A program made the position numbers and the translations under genes. Under the pieces are notes generated by a model that was given only the letters and a program-made list of their open reading frames with translations, was not told where the DNA came from and did no database searches. Shown here piece after piece: positions 11,801 to 22,800 of a DNA stretch of 64,000 bases. Positions within the stretch are counted from its first letter, which is position 1. Each line of letters opens with the position of its first letter. The stretch is from positions 19,249,309-19,313,308 of the forward strand of contig RSEF01000004.1 of NCBI GenBank assembly GCA_003993805.1. Reading direction: 5' to 3'. The DNA comes from Himantopus leucocephalus. Taxonomy: Eukaryota > Chordata > Aves > Charadriiformes > Recurvirostridae.

Positions 11801-14140
11801 AACCATTCCGGAAGCCGTAAAATTAACAGTTTTATAGCATGAACAAAGCATGTAAGATTAACAAAAGAAACATTGCAGTCCACCACCTTTCTCTCTTTAT
11901 TCCCTTCTGTTCCATTTTTGGAGTTTCTTTCTATCATTTCGCTGGCTTTTATTGGCGTGTTGGACCATTTTCCTCTTTTCCTAGTGACTGAAAATTAGCG
12001 TACATCTAACTCATATATTTAATTCATATATTTCAGTAATGTAATGTCAAAAGGTCAAAGTCATCATTTCACACACCAACCTTTATGTTAAAGTTAATGT
12101 GATCTGACTGGGGGTCTGGGCCACATCCCTGGGTGATTTCGTGGCAGACCTTCCTTAACTCTCTCACCAGCCACCCCTATCCCCCCCCTTCCAAAGCAAG
12201 CTTAATTCCCCTATTCTGACCTACACATTTTTCCCTGCATCCCCACAAGCCCTATGCAATGTTCAGGCCAGAGGGACAAGACCAAAAGGAAGCTACAGGT
12301 TTCAAGTACGGCCTTCAAAATGTGGCGGATATGTTTTAAAGTAACTCCTTTCACTTGATTATTTGAAATTAATGACAACAAACTCATCTTCAATTTTTGA
12401 ATCAGAAGTATTTTAATGCCTTCTGAACTACTACAAAGCAGAGGTCACATTCCACAGGTGGGTTTTCCTCCTCTACCAGAAGAATTTGCAGTGTTGCGCG
12501 ATAAAATCATTCGCCATCTAACCCTATTTCACAGAAGCTGATTCCCAACACTCTGTTAGTAACCTTTATTAAAATTGTATCACTCATTTCCCTTCAAAAA
12601 AAGATGATGTATGCACTTTTTCATGCTACACCAAACACTGGAAGAACAAGACAGAGAGACACATTTGAATTTACATAAAGATTGCAAGCTGTTGTTCCAA
12701 AGTAATTCTGAAGTGGTGTGCCCTGTGTGTAGGCATGCGATCTGACTGCATTTCTGCATATTGAGTGTAACACGTACAATATCTATAATTGGAGCCTGTT
12801 TTCTGAAAAAAGATAAATGACTTCTTTCTGTTGAAAGAGAAAATGATAAATTTCTGGACAGGGTCTTCTAGGCCATTTTCTAATAAAAACTGACTCTTTT
12901 ATTTTATCTAATAGGTATCTAGAATTGATAACAATTTTACAAAGAATTGCTTCCATACCTCTTCTATTTTAAAAAGTTTACACTTTGTTAAATATATTCC
13001 CCCACCCCCCCGCATAAACACTGTATTTTACTGCTTACTTAAGGGGCATTTATATGTTGGGATTGATTTGTTATTGCATACCTGCCTGCATCAATTTGCC
13101 ACTTCTGGACAAACACCCCTATTTCTGGGGAGTTACGGCTAGGTTCAGTTTTTCTTAGCACTAGCTTATACTTTTGCTAGTCTATATCCTTAAAAGACAT
13201 TACTGCATTTCAGATGGGAACATCCTAAGAAAAAGCTCTCTGTACAACATGGAACTGCCCAATCAATCAATTTCCAGTGTTCTCTAGTGTCCACAAGCCC
13301 TGAAATTCCAGAGGAAAAATAAAGAAAAATTGATGTATTTTGTTTGGGTTAAGTTTTAAATTTTAGTGTCAATTTTCTCTGGCTGGACAGATCAATTTTT
13401 CTTATGAATTGCTCATGTCCTCTCAGTCCACTTTATTCCAGAGCGTGTAGTTCGCAACAAACAGCCCACTCAGAGCATTTCACCATTTCTTCTACTCCCA
13501 AAGCAAGTTGAAAATTTCCCAAGTTTGTTGCCTTTTCATGAAAGCTACAGATGAATGATAATTCAAAAGCAGACCTCATCTTTCCACTATAAAAGTTCAG
13601 ATCACAAGTGCTATACTTTCCCAAACTAAACCTAACAAAACCAAAATGTAAGATAAATAGCCACAGCAATGCAGTAACATCCGAAAGTATGGAATAACAA
13701 GCGTCTAATGTGCTAACCCTCTCCTCCTGCAGTCTCTAGCAAGAAGGAAGTTGGCAGCAGGTCCCAAAACTGTGACCCTTCCACCCCCATTGCAAAAATA
13801 CAGTCAAATGCAAAAAAAAAAGAACTAGGCGCCCAGATGAGACTGCTGTAGATGAACGCCTACAACATTCAAAATGTACGCTAACTAATGTAATCTAGGT
13901 AAAAACAACAGTAGAAAGAAGCCAGCCATTAACCTCTCTCTCTGAACTGAGAAAACTCCAGCAAGCACCGAGACATTCAGTTTGCAATTTTACTAAAGTC
14001 TAAGTGTAACTGTATCTCAAAACCCCAGATAAATCGTACACGAGAGCAGAAAATGTGTGCTACGCAGGCAGAGGAGCAATACATCAGAGCCGATGCTACA
14101 CCACATTAGCACACTTTCTGGAAATGGCAAATTGTTGGAG
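8809..14140. other. Unique non-coding sequence
   Basis: AT-rich unique DNA. It holds a short C-rich tract at 12999-13011 and a possible minus-strand splice acceptor with a short open frame at 10303-10419 (see findings). No repeat family or RNA gene was recognised. Confidence 0.55.
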
Positions 14141-14320
14141 ATGTTGGCAAAGGTGAAGTCTAGCTCCAACTTGTCCCCAACCTTGACACCTACACCCCTG
14201 TTGCTGAAAGCAACCCATACCAGTGCTCAGGACCCCGCTGGTACACATCAGTCAGAAGTGAGGGATGGGAATCTAACAGTGCCAAACCACAGTTTCTTGC
14301 TCAGGACGTAAGGGACTCCT

Positions 14321-14650
14321 GCAGGCCATCAGCCTCGGCAGTCTCTGCTTTTCCCAACACTAACCCTAGCCCCGAATCACAGCAAGGGGCCCCACTCAAT
14401 GCATCGCCATGTCAAACGATGCTGGCCTTTGACATGCTTCTCTGAAACTTGCAGACGTTTGCAGGCAGCCAAACTCGGCAGCTCCTCCTTTTCCTAACCA
14501 TGACCTGACTTAAAGTAACTCCAACTCTTCAGGGTACGATTGCATGTACAGAAGCAGAAAGAAACCAGAGCCTAATAAAAATGCAGACTGCTGCCAGCAG
14601 TCAGCCTTTACAGTTTTTACTTTACTACCCCTACGCCTAGTCCTGACCCT
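14321..14650. repeat. Degenerate tandem repeat, ~135-140 bp period, CTAACCCT-like core
   Basis: Three related blocks start near 14321, 14461 and 14593, spaced about 140 and 132 bp. Each has a GCAGGC/CCAGCAG-type lead, then a CTCGGCAG or TTTACAG block, then CTTTTCC, then a C/A-rich core (CTAACCCTAGCCCC, CTAACCATGACC, CTAGTCCTGACCC). Blocks 1 and 2 share CTCGGCAG and CTTTTCC at matching offsets. Blocks 2 and 3 share a TGCAGAC lead. A possible fourth, weaker block lies at 14160-14200. The divergence suggests an old minisatellite. The family is not recognised. Confidence 0.5.
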
Positions 14651-14710
14651 ACAGCACACTTAAATAAGCAAGAGTCTACCATCTTCAGAAAACTCTTATT
14701 TTCTTAAAAA

Positions 14711-14711
14711 N
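14711..14711. other. Single-N assembly junction in an A-run
   Basis: The N is flanked by A5 on both sides, consistent with a contig join or unresolved homopolymer. Confidence 0.8.
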
Positions 14712-15143
14712 AAAAAGACTGAGTACGCGATCCAAGGGCTATTAACAACTACAGACACCAAGAGAACAGGGACCAGGCTCGCAGATCTCTGATGTTGTTT
14801 CACCAGGGACAACTGCTTTGTTCCTGTAAATCACAGCGCCTACACGACACCTGCCCGCCTGCTCTTTTACACCAGTGCAGGCAGTGAATTCCAGAAAAGA
14901 GCCACTGTCTGTTCCTTCTAATCCCTACAAGCAGCCTCTTCATTTCTTTGTCTGTCCTTTGAAACCGATGTGGTAACAACGGCGCCCTCTTGGAAATACA
15001 AGGATTTTACTGCCTTTATTTTTCCAAGAGTAAACAAATTCTCACTCTAAAAGATGCAGTGAACTGGCTGCTCCCCATTGCACATTCATGTCATGGCCTA
15101 TCTTTCAAATGGTCGGTTCTCACACCTCTTGGAGTTACAATAT

Positions 15144-15163
15144 TGAATAACANCTGAATAACA
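15144..15163. repeat. 9-bp duplication flanking a single N
   Basis: TGAATAACA occurs at 15144-15152 and again at 15155-15163, with N at 15153. It fits the pattern of unmerged contig ends seen at other Ns in the window. Confidence 0.7.
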
Positions 15164-18100
15164 AGATGCATAAAAGCGAACAGATGAGTGAGAGAGAATC
15201 AGGAAGAGTTTTAAAAAGTAGATCCATATACAGAATGGTATGTATGCCTCTGTGTGTATTTTGAATACACTCGTACGTATAAATGCATACAGGCACAAAA
15301 CGGATAAATAAAATAACAGAATACAGCTTATATTTCAAAATTTTACATTTGCCCCTAAATATTTGCCTTTTTCCACATTTTTTTAAAAGCCAAAACGTAT
15401 ATGTTAATAAAGGAAGTTGCAGTTCCTCTTATCCATGCTAGTCCACAAGGTAAAATCTTGGTCTGAAAAAAAATTGTATTTGTTAGATTTTTCCAGTTCT
15501 GTCAGAGAGCTCATCTAAAATATCCCAACCTTGTGCTCTGTCTCTTGTACAAAGTCTGAAGGAAATTCTTAGTGAAACAGGTAGAGCTAGAAGGCAAGAC
15601 AGGCTTTAGGTCATCAGACTCACTGGACAAACAGTACGCCACTTCCATCTGAATGATCAGTTGCAGAAGAGTACCCTTAAAACAGAGTATGTCTAAGCTG
15701 CTTTGTTTGCAGGACCCAGTGGAAAAAAAAGGTAAAAACATTATTGTGCCTAATACATGATTTACAGACAACTGAATTGTAACAGACCCAAGCTATTCAA
15801 ACTATCAAAGCAACTGCACTCAGGCACATCTTCAATATAGAAATATAAAAAATTACAGAAAAAGCGATCATTTTTTTTGCTTCTCAATTAAGCTGGTGTT
15901 TGAATATTGGCCTTTATTACATTTTTCCCATTATTTCTAAGATTTAAAAAGGTCTTTGTTGGCATTGGGACTGTAATATATGAACATCAGCTACTATTCA
16001 CATTTGGTATCCTGTATATGCCATTCTAACTAATGGGAAAAGCATGAAAATCAATATGTCTCAACTAAGAACTAAAACTATCTAAATTGACCTATGACAT
16101 GCAGCAAAATACACATTTCTGATCATTTTCTAAAATGGATTCTACATTTTTCAGCTCCACAGTAGTATGCACATTAAAATAGCTAAAATCTAGCTATTAT
16201 ATTTGTGGGCAACGGTAGAATGAATGAACTATGCCCACTTTAGGACATTTTAATATCAGAGATAAATTTATATTTTCCAGCAGAACTAAGCAATACAGCT
16301 GCCAGCAACTTAATTATGGTTGTTTCACATGCTTTAAAAAATTCAGACCTCTGGGATCTCACATTTCATAGCCAAAACCTATGAGCCATCACGCAAAGAC
16401 AGCAGGCACTTTTGAAATTACAGGCTGCTAGCTATACATTGCCAAATTATATTACAACTTACAAATTCTTTTCCATCCATGCAACAGGAGAGAGGTCATT
16501 CTAGTATAATAATCTAATAATAATTGATACAATTGCTTTCTGCATATCAGTCCTTCCATGGCTCAATTAGTGGTGGTCTGCTGACGTTCAGGCGGCTTGC
16601 ACTGTCATGAATTTGGGCATGGCTGGGTTCATCATTCTCATCAAAACTGAAGAATTTTGATAGTTCATAATGTAAAATTTTGGTAGCAAATAGCTAGATG
16701 CTATTGCCAGAGCGCTGCAACTCTGATGTGTAAATAGTGCCTTCTGCCTCCCAACCCCACTAAAATCTTTATTTCCCTGAACATCGATTAAGACAGACCT
16801 TTGGCTTCTTGCTAATGAATAATACACGTTTAAATCCCAGTTTGCCAAGCGGATTCCACAAACTTCACAACTGTTTCTATTGCATCATCTGGAGACTATG
16901 CCACATGACATCTACTGAATGTTTTTGAGGGTTTAATAGCGAAGAAATATTAGGCTCTTACCAGGTTTCTTCTTGTGTGTGGTTTTCTTGAATTCTAGGT
17001 TAAAGATTTTGGCAGCAATTTGCAAGTCCAATCAGACAACTACATGCAAGTTGCCCCAGATACATGAAGTTACTTTTGTGCATAACTGATGACAAGCTAG
17101 AGGCCTACATCCAGAAAACATCTTCCCAAGAACAACCCTGAATTATATTTTTTTTAAACCTTCCAAAAAAAAAAGTTGAAAAAAATTAACAGGCCAAAAT
17201 GAAGAAATCTTTCCTTTCATCCAGTTCTTAGAGAAAAATTTTCAGTTGTTCACTAATTTTACAGAGACAACAACAAGCCAGAAGAGGAATAAAGATGCCC
17301 AGAAATCAAAACATGCTGTACATACATAGGAAGAAGACAATGTCCCAGGTTCTACATTTCAGCCCAAAAGAACAAATGAAAACACTTGCCAACAATTTGT
17401 ATGCCCAAAATGAGAAGCCATAATTATAGGATTGTGAAGTTATACAGACCTATTAGAGGGCAGGAGAAAAAGGCAAACCTTCAGCTTGCTTAACATATTA
17501 GTTCTTCAATAAACATACCTATTTAAAGAACAGCATTGTTCTATTTTACTGAAGAAAAGCAGTCAATTGCTTCCTATAATTACAACCAAAGAAAAATTGT
17601 GTACCCCATTTCAATGCCAAAGCTACACGAAGAGCAGTAAGACCCTGAAAGAAAGCTTCCCTGGGAGTTCTTTCAAGGGCACGGGCTGAAGATTAGCATT
17701 TATCTGAAGTTACTCACACAGAGAAATGGGTGCTTTCATCTGAGTATTACAGGTCAAATTCTTACTAATAAACATGCACCTGACACACTGTGCATGCTGT
17801 AATCTTCCTTCCTGCCCAGACTCCAGCTCTCATTTTACATTTCTGTCAATTCATATAGACTGGAAGAAAACTGAAATCTTTTGCTTCATTCTTAAAAAGC
17901 TTCTTATTCCATACTTCAGCCAAAATCCTTTCTTTTTTTATGTACCTCTGCAATAAACGTTGCTCCTCCACACTTTACCTCACATCTCTGCCTCCTCCAG
18001 TTGAGACAATCCCATGCTGGAACTAAATTAAGAACTTGAAAAATGCAAATGAAGTAGGCAGAAAATGATTTATTGCAGCACCAAGAATTTAAACTAATAG

Positions 18101-18311
18101 AACAATAGAGCACTTTTTGATCAATCTACAATGCCCCACAGGCAGTTTTATTTAAATCAAAGTGTTATCTAAAATAAGATGAAGGAAAAAGTAATTCAAA
18201 AGTATATTCTAGAAATATTTTAAATTGGCTTTGTAGAGACACATGGGTACTCGCTTTCTGCCGCATTAATACTGATGGGCTGATACGGTATCTGTAGAAA
18301 CCATGCAATTA

Positions 18312-18332
18312 GAGCGCTATGGGATAGCGCTC
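18312..18332. other. Perfect 9-bp stem, 3-nt loop hairpin
   Basis: GAGCGCTAT, loop GGG, ATAGCGCTC form a perfect inverted repeat in otherwise AT-rich DNA. There is no flanking pairing beyond the nine base pairs. Function unknown. Confidence 0.75.
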
Positions 18333-18728
18333 GCAGGACTCATTGAACTGTAGCATAGTTAGAAAAACAATATAAAATAGTCTTAGATGAGAGAAGTTTA
18401 AATAGTCAAGATACTTATAGTCAGAATGATTGTTGACACTTGTAATCAAGATTTCTAAAGACTTAACTTTAGTAATTAGATGCTTTAAGTCTAATTGAAT
18501 ACATGCTGCCACACTGTTAAATTCTTTTCCTAAAACAGGCAGAGAATTTTTTATTGGATTAAATGAAATTTTGTATCACATGATCTTTGGTGATACCTGC
18601 AACCTGCTTAAACTTGGGGAGTCCCAATACCTCATTCAAAATACAGTAAGCTAAGAAAACCCCATCTAAACCAATATCAACCAGTCTAGAACAGAGCTGC
18701 ACCTGCACCAACACAAAGCAAAGTTTTC

Positions 18729-18733
18729 GGGGC
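18729..18733. repeat. Target-site duplication (left), GGGGC
   Basis: GGGGC directly precedes the TGTCC start of the solo LTR and matches GGGGC at 19262-19266. Five base pairs is the usual duplication length for ERV-L type integration. Confidence 0.85.
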
Positions 18734-19261
18734 TGTCCTGGTTTCAGCTGGGATAGAGTTAATTTTCCTTCTAGTGGCTGCTGTGTTTCAGATTTTGTAT
18801 GAGAAGAATGTCAACAATGCATATTGTTTTAGTTGTTGCCAGGCGATGTTTATACTACTCAAGGACTTTTCTCAGCTTCCCACAGAAGCTGAGAAGGAGC
18901 ATAGACAGAATGATGGAATGGCCGATGGAATACTCCGTACCATAGATGTCATGCTTGGTATGTAAATGGGGGTAGGCTGGGCAGTGGGAATCGGTGATCA
19001 CAGGCTGGGCAACCCATTCACCAGGCGGTGGGAGTGACTTGTTTTCTATTACTTTATCTTGTATATTATTTTGCTATTATTATTAATATTTTTCCTTTTT
19101 TTCTGTTATTGTTCTATTAAACTGTCTTTATCTCAGCCCACGATGGTTTTTTTCCCTTTCCTTTCCCCCCTTTTCTCCCCCTCTTTTCCCTCTTCTGGAG
19201 GGCGGAGAACTGCAGGAGCAGCTGTGTGGTCCTAGCCACTGGCTGGAGTTAAACCACGACA
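18734..19261 (+). mobile_element. Solo LTR of an ERV-L-type endogenous retrovirus
   Basis: A 528-bp element begins TGTCCTGGTTTCAGCTGGG and ends GGTTAAACCACGACA-like, with the canonical TG...CA termini. It is bounded by identical 5-bp GGGGC repeats, so both ends are intact. No internal retroviral sequence, primer-binding site or second LTR follows, so this is a solo LTR left by recombination between two LTRs. Inside are a TATA-like TATGTAAA near 18959, an ATTAAA polyadenylation-type signal at 19116-19121 followed by the family-typical CTGTCTTTATCTCA, and a pyrimidine-rich stretch at 19145-19195. The family resembles LTRs I remember as widespread in neoavian genomes. The nearest named subfamily would need a RepeatMasker run. 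Confidence 0.9.
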
Positions 19262-19460
19262 GGGGCTTTGAGGACAATATTCAGAAGTTTTGCAACAACA
19301 GANTGGTTTTTTTCCCTTTCCTTTCCCCCCTTTTCCCCCTCTTCTCCCTCTTCTGGAGGGCGGAGAACTGCAGGAGCAGCTGTGCGGTCCTAGCCACTGG
19401 CTGGAGTTAAACCACAACAGGGGCTTTGAGGACAATATTCAGAAGTTTTGCAACAACAGA
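19144..19460. repeat. LTR 3' end plus flank repeated across a single N (probable assembly artefact)
   Basis: 19144-19302 (159 bp) is repeated as 19304-19460 (157 bp) with N at 19303. The copies contain the LTR's last ~118 bp, the right GGGGC duplication and 36 bp of unique flank. They differ by small indels in the pyrimidine tract, by GTGTGG versus GTGCGG and by CACGACA versus CACAACA. The repeated block includes non-LTR flank and the joint is an N. A misassembly or unmerged haplotypes is therefore more likely than a second LTR. Confidence 0.88.
19262..19266. repeat. Target-site duplication (right), GGGGC
   Basis: It directly follows the ACA terminus of the solo LTR and is identical to 18729-18733. 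Confidence 0.85.
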
Positions 19461-19785
19461 ATTCTTACCAAAGTATTTGGGTTCTCTTATATGGATGCTC
19501 TCTTTCCCCTAGGGGTATTATTTATTAGAAAAAAATAGCAGTTCTGCTGCAGCTTTACTCCATCTCTAACTCCACAGTTACTCTACATGCAGGTACAAGG
19601 ATAGCCCTTGTTTTAAACATGAACAGACTTTTCATCCCTAAAACAGCAGACCCCCAGCAGTTACCTTGTCTTATTTACTGCTTCACTGAATTAAAACTCT
19701 CCCCTGCAGATAGACTGCATCAAGCAAAGGAATTCACAGTGATGCTCAGAGAAATTAAATGTAAAAAATTAAGTATTTATTTCTA

Positions 19786-19861
19786 GGGGCACCACACCTC
19801 TAAATACACCCAGTTTTGCCCANGGGGGCACTGCACCTCTAAATACACCCAGTTTTGCCCA
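19786..19861. repeat. ~37-bp duplication across a single N (probable assembly artefact)
   Basis: 19786-19822 and 19824-19861 are near-identical (GGGGCACCACACC versus GGGGCACTGCACC, then the same CTCTAAATACACCC), with N at 19823. Confidence 0.85.
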
Positions 19862-22800
19862 GGGCAAGTAAGTATCCTGCCTCCTGCAGTTGTCTAGATA
19901 CGGGATCACCTCCCTATCTTGCTGCACATCAGCTCCCCCTTACGCAGCAAGGCCAGAGCAGAGCTGACGTCCCTGTCACCTTCCTGGGGGCTCAAGGGCC
20001 CACAGAAAGCAGCTATTAGCCAGCCCGTCCCTGCATCGAGCAGGGGGCTAGTGACCACCTCCCTGTCCTGTGACAAATAAAAGCCTAGCCATGCCTTCAG
20101 GATGTACTGGGGACAGTATTACTGCGCTCCCCACAGCTTTACTTATTTAAGCTTCTGTACTGGAGCTGAACCTTGCACTAAGACACCACCAGCCCTTTCT
20201 CCGGCTTGTTTCACTACTGGGCCATCAGCAAATATTAACATTTCCATGAAGTGCAAAGAGGGAGAGAGGCAGCCAAGAGCCACAAACAGAGCACCAGGTG
20301 CTATCCTATTAAATACCATGCGTACGCCAGGGCAGAACAGAGGCTGGGAAGTTCTTGGTTTCTAAACAGGCTGTCATTAGCAAACCTATGTAAGGCATCA
20401 TCCTTAGAAACGCTTTTCAAATAGAGATAGAAAGCCAAAGAATTATTGCTAGGTCTGTTCTGTGTGAAAAGGACGAATTACAAGAGCACTGCAAACTCTG
20501 TACTGAAGATGGTGTTCCAACTTGTTCACTTGCAAAATAAATAGTTCTTCTTCAAAATGCATGTCCTAATGTGGAATTGGTGAATACTTGCTCACTTTCT
20601 CATTTGCCCCAAACAGAGGATTCACCTTAAAAAAAACAAAAAAAACCCGAACAACCAACCAACCCCAAACTTTTTTAAAATCCAAAAGTACACACTGTAT
20701 ATCCTGTATTCAGCAATAGAGCCTGCTGCTTCTGAGAAGGCGGCTTTTTAAGCCTCTACTTCTTTGCAAGGTGCCTTGATATTGTTCAAAAATAGCCAGA
20801 AATCAAAAGATATTTGGTCAGTAACTGTGATATCTTATTATTACTGAAAATGAAGAAACTAGAAAAAGAGACGTTTGACAAATGACACACTACATTTATA
20901 CATATTTTATCCTATTATTAGCACACTTCAGACCTTAAAACTCCCATGAAGAAACCTTAAATCAGAACCGTAAATTTAAACATCTGCAGATACTGCTTCT
21001 GCCATACAAATCTGCTCCCCGTCTCTTCCTTACTCTGCTGAGTCATATGCAGAGCCTCACAGGGAAGGATATAACTAACATCCTTTTCTCTCATCACTCC
21101 AAAAAATGCAACTCAAGTACAGGAAATCATTACCTGGAGCAGGATTTCAGGGAGTCGGGTATCAGCACCGGTATTCAACTCTCTCTGCCCTGAACTTTTC
21201 TAAAGGTCCACTAAGGTAAAGCCACTCAGCTAAGAACCTCTTAGCACGCTTTTGGGTAACTGCCTATACCACAGGGGAGCTAAATGGTAACGTGACAACA
21301 AAAATTAGAGGTTATAGAGTTTTGCATAAAGTTATTGCCAAAGAGCTAAGTTCATCACCTTATCCTTCTGGGGTAGGCAGATGTTTGCAGGAGGACTGAC
21401 AGGGGCTGGTTAATGCCTCCATTTGTTACCTAAGGAATGCTCCATTATCCAGCTTCTTTAAAGAACTCTTTATTTGAGCCTAGTTACAATGAAACACAAA
21501 TAAATCACCCACGTCAGACAACATGTTTAAAAACATTTATAAAAGACACATAGGATAAACTGAAACAACCCCATAGCAGGGAAGTGAGCTCTCTGTCTTA
21601 CCTAGTTGGCCACTGCGAGGTAGCAGCACGGGTTTCAGCTCTCAGTGACCCGTGTCTGCCTAAGGAAATACCCAAGAGAGGATTACTTAGGCCTCTGCCT
21701 CAGAAAAGTCACCTGTAAGACGGTTTCCCACAGAAAATTGCTCCAGAGGCGCTCCCTGGGCAAACCTTCAAACCTCAGGGCATTCAGAGCAACTCTACCT
21801 TGGTGCTGCCTTTGTAGGTTTAGCAGCATCTCGGAGAGATCCAGCCTCTCCTTGCCTAAGCTCATTCTGTGCCTCCCATTTCCAAGGGACATACAGGCAT
21901 CTGCTTTTGTAAATAAAATAGTGGTCAGATTCCTCAAATACACAAATGACTTTTTGCTAGACTGAGAATCACCTCATGCATTTAAATGGGTAGTAAATTG
22001 CCTCAGAGGTAAAACTCTCTCCCCTGCCCTGGGTGCCTTACAGGAATTCTTCAGTACGAAACGCATTCGCTGGAGCTTCTGTCTGAAACTACACCCAAAC
22101 CGTTGAGATACTAAGGCTTAAACAGGATACCTCGTGACTGGCTGCTGGCTAAGACCAGAAGCAATGGGGGAGCAATGGGTTTTGGGGGGAATGATCCCCA
22201 ACCTCCCTTTCTAACACCTGATCAAATTATTTTTTAATCAAATCATTCTGTGCTGGATAGCAATTACAGAGTAATGTGTGTGTTTATCAGCTGTTGCGTA
22301 TCCAATATGTGCCATGAAGATATTGTTGCTGCCACTTAGATATTGTTTCCCTTGAATGCAATGTCAGTTAAATATTTATGAACGACCTTCCTTAGAAACT
22401 TGGTTCGTAACTGTAAAAGTATTCTTGAAAATAATTTGGCCACTTATGGAATACAGTCAATTGTGTCTTGGCATACAACATCAATAATATACACAATTCT
22501 CACACTTTGCGTTAAGCTTTTACTTCTAACAGTAAATGAATTGACACCGTCTTTAGGTTAGATACTTCTAAAGTGATAATTTGATGACTTTTCGTTGCTC
22601 TGAAACAAAGTAGTAGTTTTCAGTATCATTCTTCATGGACAAGAGCTTATCTTATAAAATTTAGCATCCCACTCAACATCACCTATGGAGATTGATCTGG
22701 AGAGGCGCAAAGACTAAAATATCTTTACTGCCTGGTAAAAGTCATCCTTCCTAAAAGGAATTGGAGATTTTATGAGGGAAATAGGCAAGATATAGGGAAG

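Larger units (their letters stand above)
14651..18728. other. Unique non-coding sequence
   Basis: AT-rich unique DNA with single Ns at 14711 (inside an A-run) and 15153. A perfect 9-bp hairpin lies at 18312-18332. No gene or repeat family was recognised. Confidence 0.55.

Noticed and set aside
14321..14650. Interstitial telomere array
   Set aside because: The CTAACCCT-like cores are single and degenerate within a longer unit. There is no run of perfect CCCTAA units.
19232..19538. Open frames through the N at 19303
   Set aside because: They translate LTR pyrimidine-tract sequence and the duplicated junction.
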